A DNA stretch of 30,269 nt from an uncultured Mycoplasmatota bacterium (GTDB taxonomy: Bacteria > Bacillota_I > Bacilli_A > RF39 > UBA660): assembly GCA_900554615.1 (NCBI GenBank), contig USIB01000012.1, positions 1-30,269 on the forward strand. Direction: 5' to 3'. Shown here one piece after another: positions 23,136 through 30,269 of this stretch; position 1 is the stretch's first letter, and each line of letters begins with the position of its first letter. A model generated the notes under the pieces. That model worked only from the letters and a program-made list of their open reading frames with translations, made no database searches and had not been told where the DNA came from. The translations under genes and the position numbers were made by a program.

Positions 23136-23633
23136 TTATGAATTTTCTCCCATTTCCAAGTACTTTCTATCACATTCAATTTCACATCTACCATTTAAAA
23201 ATTTTAATAATTCAGTTTTTTTATCTAAAATATAATACGACTGTGGTGGCACAAAATCCGAAAAGTTATTTTTGAGTTCTTTCAAACTCACTTCTTCTAT
23301 TAGTATTATCTTCTTTATAGGAATGGCATAACCAATATCATTATACATGTAATCTATCATTTTTTTATAACACCCTAGTTGTTCTTTTTCGGCAATTGTA
23401 GCAATATCTTTTACAGTACCTACTATTGGTATTCCAAATTCTATTTTAGCAATTATCTTTTTTAAAGTTTTTGAAATATAAATATATGCTATAGTCTCTT
23501 CTTTCAAATATCTCGTTCTATATTCATATTTTTTATTCCATCTAACATTTGATTAAAGTATTCTTCTCTCAAACTTAACAAAACAGTAATAGTCTTATTT
23601 TTTTTCTTCAAAAAAACTTAATTGTTCATCCAT
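23136..23633 (-). pseudogene. ASCH/PUA-like (COG4933-type) gene with two homopolymer frameshifts
   Basis: The true start is the ATG at 23633, 7 nt after a GGAG site, giving MDEQLSFFEEKK and then a stop. Removing one A from the A8 run (23598-23605) gives KTITVLLSLREEYFNQMLDG. Adding one A to the A6 run (23529-23534) joins it to KKYEYRTRYLKEETIAYIYI and the long open frame. The restored protein (about 165 aa) resembles PUA/ASCH-fold RNA-binding proteins: LLSLREEYFNQMLDGIKKYEYR at the start, GYAIPIKKIILIEE and PPQSYYIL later. The two shifts cancel. As read, only a TTG-started 123-aa fragment is open. The last nine residues, KYLEMGENS, are identical to the end of the neighbouring kinase and come from the 26-bp repeat, so the C-terminus is probably chimeric. 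Confidence 0.75.
23137..23162. repeat. 26-bp direct repeat, copy 1
   Basis: Identical to 24586-24611. It encodes YLEMGENS and the stop at the end of the ASCH-like gene. The two copies bound a 1.45-kb segment of accessory genes. Confidence 0.95.
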
Positions 23634-23647
23634 TTTATTTCTCCAAT

Positions 23648-24499
23648 CTAAATATTAAAATTATATACACTTTCCAATAAAATTAATATTTTTTTTATAT
23701 ATAATTTGTTATTTTTATTCATTAAATAAAAATGACAATATCCATTAATTAAACACCACTTAAATATTTGGATGTTAAAATTTCCTTCTTCTAAGTAACC
23801 AGATAAAAACATTTTAATATCATGAATGCTATCCATAAATTTTTGATTTGGTCTCAAAATACATGCCCAAGCAATATCTTGTTCTTTAACACCAATACCA
23901 CTATATTCAAAATCTAACACTGAAGAAACAATATTATTATTCCATAAAATATTACCATAATGAAAATCTCCATGAATAAAGGTATTATATTCAAAATTAG
24001 GAATATTTGCCTTCAAATAATTTATATATTTAATAATATTATCATCACTATCAATTGGAATAAAATTAATATCTCTTTCTAAAGCCTTTTTAAACATAAA
24101 TTTATCAATCTTATGAATATTAGCTAGTTCTTTTCCATATTTTTTTAATAGTAGTTCTTTATTTTCTTTATTTATAATTTCAGATAATCTATTACCATTT
24201 TTCTTTTCTAAAACAATATATTTTTTATTATTATAACTACCATATTCATATACTTTTGGTATTTTTGTATAGTAATTATTATTATATAAAGTATTTAATA
24301 CATATACTTCGTTTTCTAAGTCAGATACTTTACTTCTTTCAATCTTAATAAACATATTCTCTTCTTTGTCATTAATAACACCCTCACACTCTATTACATC
24401 ATTACCGGCATATGGATAACTAACAATATTATTAATTTTTACATTTTTAAATGCAATATCAAATGGATCAATACTAAGATCCCTCCATTTTTTTATCAT
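23648..24499 (-). CDS. APH/choline-kinase-type phosphotransferase
   Basis: About 283 aa of the aminoglycoside phosphotransferase/choline kinase-like fold. A nucleotide-binding N-lobe has MFIKIERSK and a hinge near YIVLEKKNGNRL. The catalytic loop is HGDFHYGN and the Mg site is DFEYSG, about residues 176-201. The substrate is unknown; resistance should not be assumed. The ATG at 24499 has AGGTG 8 nt upstream and is preferred. A GTG at 24511 extends it by four codons and overlaps the TGA of the PP2C remnant (GTGA). It is followed 15 bp later by the ASCH-like gene with its own GGAG site, and lies inside the segment bounded by 26-bp repeats. Confidence 0.85.
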   Translation of the reverse strand: MIKKWRDLSIDPFDIAFKNVKINNIVSYPYAGNDVIECEGVINDKEENMFIKIERSKVSDLENEVYVLNTLYNNNYYTKIPKVYEYGSYNNKKYIVLEKKNGNRLSEIINKENKELLLKKYGKELANIHKIDKFMFKKALERDINFIPIDSDDNIIKYINYLKANIPNFEYNTFIHGDFHYGNILWNNNIVSSVLDFEYSGIGVKEQDIAWACILRPNQKFMDSIHDIKMFLSGYLEEGNFNIQIFKWCLINGYCHFYLMNKNNKLYIKKILILLESVYNFNI

Positions 24500-24507
24500 T
24501 TCATTAA

Positions 24508-24585
24508 TCACCTACTTTTTTTCAAAACAATTGCTGTAGAATTATCTTTTCCACCAAATATTTTACTATAAAAATGTGATATTTC
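24508..24585 (-). pseudogene. PP2C-family phosphatase, 3' remnant
   Basis: Directly after the kinase stop, in another frame, the minus strand encodes EISHFYSKIFGGKDNSTAIV followed by LKKSR and TGA. The GGKDNSTAIVL ending is the conserved last strand of PP2C Ser/Thr phosphatases (GG-x-DN-x-T-x-I/V). The rest of the domain is missing, so this is the 3' stump of a gene cut off at the 26-bp repeat. Its stop overlaps the alternative GTG start of the APH-type gene, implying the two were once an operon. Confidence 0.6.
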
Positions 24586-26375
24586 TATGAATTTTCTCCC
24601 ATTTCCAAGTATTTATTAATCTTATCAATAAATATATCTTCATCTATAGGTTCTGATATAACATCACTAAAACCATATTTATCATAATTATCAATATATT
24701 CTTTATTACTACTAAGTAATATAACCTTAGTATTAAAAGATTTAACCATTAATAATTTCTTCATAATAATTATCCCACTAAGTGGCTTAATATTATCTTC
24801 AATTAATATTAAATCATATTTCTTTTTACCTCTAATCTTATCTAAAGCCTCTTTACCAAGTTCTATTACTTCTAAATTAATATTCTTATCTTTAACAATA
24901 TCTCTAATTATCTTACTATTTAAATCACCAATTAATAATACATCTTTCTTATCAATTACTTTTTCATATTCATTTAACCTATTATCACTAACTACCAATC
25001 TCTGATCTAATATAATCTTCATCTTAGTACCAGTTCCATATATACTACTAGGAACAATAGTACCATTCATTAAAGTAATAATCTTCTTAACATTATATAA
25101 AGTATCATTTAAATCATAATTCTCTTCTTTATAGTCTTTCTCATTAACAAATAAACTACCTAACTTATCACTCTCAATACCAATCCCAGAATCCTCTACC
25201 GTTATAATAAGTCTAACTATATCATTCTTAATAATAGTATTAACATCTAACTCTACATAACCATCATTAGTATACTTAACACTATTATCTAACAAAATAT
25301 CAATAACTTTCTTTAAATTAATACCATCACCATATAAAAACTCTGGCATATCACTATTAATATTACTTCTAAAAACAATATTCTTATCATCACATCTCTT
25401 CTTATAAGTACTAATCAAACTCTTAAATATTAACTTAATATTATACTTTTCATCATACACTCTAATACTAGCCCCATCCATATTAGAAACATCTAATATT
25501 TCATTAGTCATAGTAGTAAACTTAGCAGTACTACCCTTTATCTCTCTAGCAGAATCTTCAATAAGTTCTATATTAACTTTCTTATTATCAGCTTCATCTA
25601 AAATATTATCAGCCTCTTTATTGATATCTCTAGTAATACCCCTTATCTCATTAGTCATATTATATAAGAATAAAGTCTTCTCTTCATTAGCATTATCACT
25701 AATCTCCTTAGCCTTATGTATCTCTTCAATTGTCTTCATATCAGGATTCTCTATTGTAAAATACATAACAACAGTAACTAATACTTCTAAAGGACTAACT
25801 AAAAATAATTCTGGATATTTTATCTGAAGAAGCAAAGCAACTCCTCCAAATAAAAGGAATATAAACATAGGTATATACTTCTTATTACCAAGTTTTTTTA
25901 TATTAACAATTGAATTAATAACAATTACTAAAATAGCAATTATAGCAATTAAATAAGTAAAATTAACTGCTAAACCACTAGTATACATAATATTATTTTT
26001 ATAATAATAATTAATTGGTAATATTGATATCAAAAATGCAATCAAAACATATACTACCCAAAATATTTTATATAATTTTTTAGACTTAAAATCTGAAGAT
26101 ATTGAAATAACATATAACATAAAGAATAATATCCAACTATCTAAAGATATTAAATATAATACATTAATTATTCTTGTAATATAAGCCATACTATCTATAT
26201 TAATAATAAATATATAACTAACCATTCCTAATAATAACTCTACAAATGTAGATATAAGAAGTAAACTATATATCTTATTTTCTTTAGATTTAATTCTTTT
26301 TCTTTTAAAATATATAATAATTATAAGTAATATATAAACCATCCCTGAAAATGTTAAACCTAAATTAAAATTCAT
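24585..26375 (-). CDS. Hybrid histidine-kinase-like protein lacking both phosphoacceptors
   Basis: 596 aa. An N-terminal 7TM-type sensor (about 5-207) is followed by a dimerisation helix, a GHKL ATPase domain (N-box LLDNSVKYT near 361-369, G-box DSGIGI 395-400) and a receiver-like domain (about 477-590). The H-box reads MTNEIR with Asn242 where the family has His (MSHEIR). The receiver has YDLILIEDNIKPLSG with Glu526 at the usual Asp position. Autophosphorylation and phosphotransfer in the normal way are unlikely. It may be a pseudokinase scaffold or sensor with a permanently 'on-like' Glu. It follows the AMP-forming ligase by 15 bp (GGTGG site). The last nine residues lie in the 26-bp direct repeat. 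Confidence 0.85.
   Translation of the reverse strand: MNFNLGLTFSGMVYILLIIIIYFKRKRIKSKENKIYSLLLISTFVELLLGMVSYIFIINIDSMAYITRIINVLYLISLDSWILFFMLYVISISSDFKSKKLYKIFWVVYVLIAFLISILPINYYYKNNIMYTSGLAVNFTYLIAIIAILVIVINSIVNIKKLGNKKYIPMFIFLLFGGVALLLQIKYPELFLVSPLEVLVTVVMYFTIENPDMKTIEEIHKAKEISDNANEEKTLFLYNMTNEIRGITRDINKEADNILDEADNKKVNIELIEDSAREIKGSTAKFTTMTNEILDVSNMDGASIRVYDEKYNIKLIFKSLISTYKKRCDDKNIVFRSNINSDMPEFLYGDGINLKKVIDILLDNSVKYTNDGYVELDVNTIIKNDIVRLIITVEDSGIGIESDKLGSLFVNEKDYKEENYDLNDTLYNVKKIITLMNGTIVPSSIYGTGTKMKIILDQRLVVSDNRLNEYEKVIDKKDVLLIGDLNSKIIRDIVKDKNINLEVIELGKEALDKIRGKKKYDLILIEDNIKPLSGIIIMKKLLMVKSFNTKVILLSSNKEYIDNYDKYGFSDVISEPIDEDIFIDKINKYLEMGENS
24586..24611. repeat. 26-bp direct repeat, copy 2
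   Basis: Identical to 23137-23162. It encodes YLEMGENS and the first base pairs of the stop of the kinase-like gene. Since the receiver domain runs smoothly into it, this is probably the original context. Confidence 0.95.
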
Positions 26376-26390
26376 ACTACTACCACCTTT

Positions 26391-28247
26391 TTATTTCTTT
26401 ATTAGTTTTTTACCTTTAGTAGGCATAACTATATCATAATAACCAAGTCCCATATTAGTCTCATGACAAACAATACTAATCTCGCTCCCATCAATACCAT
26501 CTTCTTTTATCTTCTTATAGTCTTTCTTTAAAGCCGTTGTATATGGTAACTCGTCTACCACTTTCCATTTAGTAGGTATATCACGAAACGACATATTATT
26601 ATTACTTAAAATATAATTATCAATAATGCTCTTTATAATATCTTTTATATCAATACCTTTGCTCTCTTTAGATAAAACAACATATATAAGAGGCATAGCA
26701 CCAAAATTATTTTCATCATAATATTCAGATATCATAACATCTTCTACATAAGAAGAACTTGTAACAGCATTTTCTAAAGCATTAGGATATATCTTATAAC
26801 CATCATATCTAGATATCATACCACTTGCTCTACCTTCAAAAAAGTATTCCCCTCTAGTATTCTTTTTCATTATATCTCCAGTATCAATATACTCTCTTCC
26901 ATCAATATTAATTGTTTTATGTAATATTTCACCATCAAATTCACATACTGGATTACTACCCTTACTATAATATAAATGACCAATCTCTCCACTACCCAAT
27001 TCTTTCATAGTATCAGGATCAATAATAATACCACTACCACCAGGTAAATCAATTCCACAACTACCAGGAGTAGACATAAAAGGATCTTCTAGTATACAAG
27101 TACCATTAAATTCACTCATACCATAACCAGTTCTAAGTAAACACTTAGCATTATGTGCTATTAAAAATCTATTAATATTAGCAAGCTGTGTAATAGTAAG
27201 TGTACCACCTCCATATACTGCTTCTTCAAGAAAAGATAAATCAGTATTATTATATTTATCACTACCTATAAGTCTAAGCCAAAAAGAAGGTGTACCAAAT
27301 AAACAATTAGCCTTAGTTTTAAGTAAAATATCAATAATATTCTCCTGTGAAAATATTGGTATTTCTATCATTTCTAATCCTAAACTATGACCCAAATGCA
27401 TCGAATCAGAAAAACCAAACTGAGCAAAACCAGGAAGTACATGTAAAAATGTTTTAACTCTACTATAATCTATATTTGATATTTGATGTTGAAAAGCAAT
27501 AAAATTAACATTCTCATTAGTAGAAGGAATAGTCTTAGGTATTCCTGTTGTACCAGAAGAATGACATATAGTAGCTACTTCATTCGCTATATATGGATTA
27601 GTATAACATACTTGATATCTTGAATCCTTAAGAAATCTATCCACTCCAAATATATTAATATTACCATATGAAGTACTTACTCTCTTAACAATATCTTCAT
27701 CTCTAAATTTCATTCTATACATAGTACTTTCAATCATAGGTAAAGAGTCAGTAATCTTAGTAATTAATACTTTATTAATATTTAATTCATTATAAATATA
27801 ATTCTCAATAGGTTTAATTGAAGTTTCATATACTTTATCAAAACATACAATAGCATTTACTTTTTCTTTCTCTAAAAAATATTTCATTCTATCTTCTTTA
27901 CTAGTAGGATCAATATTATCTGAAACAGCCCCAATCTTATTTAAAGCATATATAATAATAGTAGACTCTGGTAAATTAGGAAGTAAAAGTGCTACTCTAT
28001 CACCTTTTCTAATCCCCATAGCGGTAAATCCCTTAGCATACCTATCTATCAAATCAATAAATTCCCCATAAGTATATCTTTTTCTTCCAAATCTAAGTGC
28101 ATATCTATCTAAATTATTCTTATTACACTCCCTAATATATCCATACATAGTATATTTAGGAATATTATTAAGAATAATATCAAAACTATCACTAAGATTA
28201 TTCTGTATTTCTCTTTTTAGATCTTCTATTCTTTTTAATAATTCCAT
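26391..28247 (-). CDS. AMP-forming acyl/aryl-CoA ligase-like enzyme
   Basis: About 618 aa, class I adenylate-forming superfamily (acid + ATP to acyl-AMP, then usually CoA thioester). Motifs in order: ATP loop HSSGTTGIPKT (about 229-239), TGYGMSEFNGT (A5-like), the A7-type DTGDIMKK, A8-type FFEGRASGMISRYDGYKIYP and the A10-type lysine in TALKKDYKK. The ATG at 28247 has AAGGGTGG 5 nt upstream. A GTG at 28256 lies within that site and is less likely. The substrate is not predictable. It is first in an operon with the kinase-like gene, a combination I do not recognise. Confidence 0.88.
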   Translation of the reverse strand: MELLKRIEDLKREIQNNLSDSFDIILNNIPKYTMYGYIRECNKNNLDRYALRFGRKRYTYGEFIDLIDRYAKGFTAMGIRKGDRVALLLPNLPESTIIIYALNKIGAVSDNIDPTSKEDRMKYFLEKEKVNAIVCFDKVYETSIKPIENYIYNELNINKVLITKITDSLPMIESTMYRMKFRDEDIVKRVSTSYGNINIFGVDRFLKDSRYQVCYTNPYIANEVATICHSSGTTGIPKTIPSTNENVNFIAFQHQISNIDYSRVKTFLHVLPGFAQFGFSDSMHLGHSLGLEMIEIPIFSQENIIDILLKTKANCLFGTPSFWLRLIGSDKYNNTDLSFLEEAVYGGGTLTITQLANINRFLIAHNAKCLLRTGYGMSEFNGTCILEDPFMSTPGSCGIDLPGGSGIIIDPDTMKELGSGEIGHLYYSKGSNPVCEFDGEILHKTINIDGREYIDTGDIMKKNTRGEYFFEGRASGMISRYDGYKIYPNALENAVTSSSYVEDVMISEYYDENNFGAMPLIYVVLSKESKGIDIKDIIKSIIDNYILSNNNMSFRDIPTKWKVVDELPYTTALKKDYKKIKEDGIDGSEISIVCHETNMGLGYYDIVMPTKGKKLIKK

Positions 28248-28288
28248 CCAAACCACCCTTTATAAATTTTCCCCTCTAAAGCATTAAT

Positions 28289-28294
28289 ATTATA
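28289..28294 (-). promoter_or_regulatory. -10 box of the ligase operon
   Basis: TATAAT on the minus strand, 41 bp upstream of the ligase ATG. The -35 region is T-rich and poor. Nothing else is identifiable in 28257-28380. Confidence 0.5.
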
Positions 28295-28380
28295 CCATAT
28301 TTATAAAGCGAAAAAAATGTATCATTTGTATACACTTTTTAAGTTCGTAAAACAATATAAGTTTACTATAAGTTAACTAT

Positions 28381-29466
28381 CTATTTACCCTTTCCACTTG
28401 CAATATCTGGTAAATATAAAGAAAACTTTTTATTAATTACTTTCATCACATTATCATCATATTTCATAGGTAATACCACTTCATAATAATATTCTCTAAG
28501 TAAATTATCTGAAACATTATATCTAGAAATAACTTCATCTAAACTATCTAAATTAATAAGAAATTTATTATATTCTTCTTCATTATATGGAGGAATATTA
28601 TTTTTTTGTCTATATAATCCCTTATTAATACATTTAAATCTTATTCCCATTTGTTTAAGATTAATATATTCTCCTAGTAACAAATCACATCCATTACTAA
28701 GAAGTAAAGCTCCTACTACTCTTGTTTTAGTTCTATCTAATACGACTTCATTAGTTTGACTATTATATCTATATAACTCTCCACTATCTTTTAATTCCCT
28801 TTGAATACTTAATTCTTCTATCATTTTAGGACTACTAATTGAAGTAACAGAACTTTTCATATCATTAGTATAACCAACCTTAATATAATGTTTCTTTCCA
28901 TCAACATCAACTTCTTTTAAAGTATTAAAATCAGCCTTAGTAGATTCTGAAGTAACAGAATCAACAAAAGAAGAAGCAATATAACCATCGCTATTAACAT
29001 CCATAACAAATAATGTTTTAACTTCTCCAAAAGTATTAAGTTCTCTATCTGATATTAAACAGCAAGATAAGTATTGTTTACTATACTCATTATCATGATA
29101 ATTTGAGTCTCCCTTTACACCAGGTTCTAAATAACTAGCATGAATTACTGTCATAAAATCTTCTCCATTAGTAATATTATCATAATTAGTAATATCTCTT
29201 TCCCATAACTTAATAGAATAGTCTCTGCACTTCTCTTCTAAATCAAATACCTCTTTTAAATCTTTTTCAAACTCTAATCCTACTAGTGAAGCATCATCTT
29301 TATATTTACCATACTTAAAACAATACTCTACATTATCACCACTAGTTAAATCAGTTAGTATTCTATTATAAACATCATATAAATCAGAATATTTATTCTT
29401 AAATTCTTTTAATTTCTTATAAGCATCTATATAAATACCATTATTAACTTCCATATCAATAAGCAT
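28381..29466 (-). CDS. 361-aa (or longer) protein, unknown
   Basis: A soluble, acidic, mostly helical protein at the start, with a beta-rich middle (EVKTLFVMDVNSDGYIASSF, KHYIKVGYTND) and a helical end. No motif or family is recognised. The first ATG is at 29466, but the frame stays open another ~32 codons upstream with protein-like sequence (KFSYIADYGLINSS, VRGYITELEKELA). The only good ribosome site, AGGAG at 29560-29564, is 6 nt before an in-frame ACG at 29553. The true start is therefore probably a non-ATG codon near 29553, or an ATG lost by mutation or sequencing error. It directly follows the RhuM–Fic gene. Confidence 0.6.
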   Translation of the reverse strand: MLIDMEVNNGIYIDAYKKLKEFKNKYSDLYDVYNRILTDLTSGDNVEYCFKYGKYKDDASLVGLEFEKDLKEVFDLEEKCRDYSIKLWERDITNYDNITNGEDFMTVIHASYLEPGVKGDSNYHDNEYSKQYLSCCLISDRELNTFGEVKTLFVMDVNSDGYIASSFVDSVTSESTKADFNTLKEVDVDGKKHYIKVGYTNDMKSSVTSISSPKMIEELSIQRELKDSGELYRYNSQTNEVVLDRTKTRVVGALLLSNGCDLLLGEYINLKQMGIRFKCINKGLYRQKNNIPPYNEEEYNKFLINLDSLDEVISRYNVSDNLLREYYYEVVLPMKYDDNVMKVINKKFSLYLPDIASGKGK

Positions 29467-29570
29467 AGCAAGTTCTTTCTCTAACTCTGTAATATAACCT
29501 CTTACACTAGAATTAATTAAACCATAATCAGCAATATAACTAAATTTCCTCGTAACACACTCCTATTTTA

Positions 29571-30269
29571 TTATTTTTCTAAAAAGTTCATTACCAAATC
29601 AACAAGTACTTCTTTTTCTTTTGGATCAGATTGTGCAATCAATATCGTAACTGCTACTAAAGTATTATTATCTATAACCATACCATTATCATTATATAAT
29701 AAATTATAGAAATTCAAAAAGTATATAAACAAAGTAGCTGCTATTCTTTTATTACCATCAATAAAAACATGATTTTTAGTAACTAAATATAACATATTAG
29801 CAGCCTTCTCTTCAGTAGTAGGATATAATTCTTTACCATCAAATGTACTATAAATATTATCAATTATTCCCTTTAATCCATTATCTCTCTCCAAAGCAAA
29901 TAAATCACTATTATTATTAAACTTAAGTTCATTAATAACATTTATACAATCTTCATAAGTAATTCTTCTATCATTCTTAGTACCTTTAGGCCTAGATATT
30001 TTTTTATAGTCATACTTATCAAGTAATTCTAAAGCACTAGAATAATTATTTATAACCTTTATAATACTTTTTGCTTCTTCTGCACTAAGTTCATTATCTA
30101 ATCTCCCAGCAATATCAAGTAGCTTAACTGTCTTCTCTAAATATTCTAACCTTCTATTATTAACAACATAACCTTTAATCAAATAATCCTTTATAATTTT
30201 ATTAGCCCATTTCCTAAAAATAATACCATTCTTACTCTTAACTCTATAGCCAACACTAATAATCATATC
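29571..30269 (-). CDS. RhuM-like–Fic/Doc fusion protein, 5' end beyond the window
   Basis: The open frame runs off the right edge. The visible N-terminal part (MIISVGYRVKSKNGIIFRKW, IIKDYLIKGYVVNNRRLEYL) is typical of the end of RhuM-family domains. The C-terminal half is a Fic/Doc domain with HVFIDGNKRIAATLF, the Doc-like variant of the HPFxDGNxR motif; the catalytic His and phosphate-binding GNKR are intact. The second motif residue is Val instead of Pro. Fic enzymes add AMP, and Doc phosphate, to target proteins, so it may be a toxin or regulatory modifier. The ATG at 30266 is unlikely to be the start because the RhuM domain is truncated there. Confidence 0.88.
   Translation of the reverse strand, partial: DMIISVGYRVKSKNGIIFRKWANKIIKDYLIKGYVVNNRRLEYLEKTVKLLDIAGRLDNELSAEEAKSIIKVINNYSSALELLDKYDYKKISRPKGTKNDRRITYEDCINVINELKFNNNSDLFALERDNGLKGIIDNIYSTFDGKELYPTTEEKAANMLYLVTKNHVFIDGNKRIAATLFIYFLNFYNLLYNDNGMVIDNNTLVAVTILIAQSDPKEKEVLVDLVMNFLEK

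Noticed and set aside
23136..23507. 123-aa gene starting at TTG 23507
   Set aside because: Upstream sequence in two other frames continues the same protein family, so it is the 3' part of a frameshifted gene, not a complete one.
12634..24510. Possible TGA = Trp recoding, suggested by the Mollicutes-like composition
   Set aside because: TGG is used for Trp throughout and TGA acts as the stop of the AAA_14 gene and of the PP2C remnant.

Overview
The window comes from an AT-rich, spore-forming Gram-positive bacterium (Bacillota). The evidence is spoIIGA–sigE, a CIRCE-type heat-shock operator, wall-type surface proteins and strong AGGAGG-like ribosome sites. TGA is a stop codon (for example at 12634 and 24508), so this is code 11 and not a Mycoplasma-type code. 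The low G+C, tight packing and SipW-like/DUF6273-like surface proteins resemble the uncultured gut Bacilli/Mollicutes-like lineages (RF39-type). That placement is inference. Nearly all genes are on the minus strand; only the MgtC-type gene, a 54-aa gene and an RloB-like remnant are on plus.

Layout. 1-2775: htpG–hsp20 under a consensus sigma-A promoter overlapped by a CIRCE operator. 2776-8592: a surface module of a 53-aa gene, two membrane-anchored exported proteins, and a 1055-aa thioester adhesin with seven SpaA-like repeats. The 3' end of the 529-aa exported gene and the following ~200 bp are GC-rich and full of hairpins, and this looks like the variable region of a diversity-generating retroelement (DGR) target. 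8685-11748: a GlmU-acetyltransferase-like protein, GlmM and a DUF2974-like hydrolase, joined by overlaps or 2-nt gaps. 11750-14145: an accessory patch with an RloB remnant, a new 54-aa gene with its own terminator, and an AAA_14/DUF4143 ATPase with two dyad operators upstream.

14146-20064: an envelope/signalling operon (153-aa membrane protein, SBP-GGDEF protein with a degenerate active site, YihY), a divergent MgtC gene, then sigE/spoIIGA and a Flp-type pilin. 20222-23129: rpsO, a 110-aa gene and pnp. 23136-24611: a ~1.45-kb accessory segment between 26-bp direct repeats that copy the 3' end of the neighbouring kinase gene. It holds a PP2C 3' remnant, an APH-type kinase and an ASCH/PUA-like gene with two homopolymer frameshifts. 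24585-28247: a hybrid-kinase-like protein lacking both phosphoacceptor residues, behind an AMP-forming ligase. 28381-30269: an unknown 361-aa protein and the 3' part of a RhuM–Fic/Doc fusion.

The most promising items are the DGR-like variable end of the surface protein (6226-6380) with its structured 3' tail, and the repeat-flanked accessory segment at the end of the pseudo-kinase gene. Neither can be proved from this window: no reverse transcriptase, template repeat or integrase is present here.
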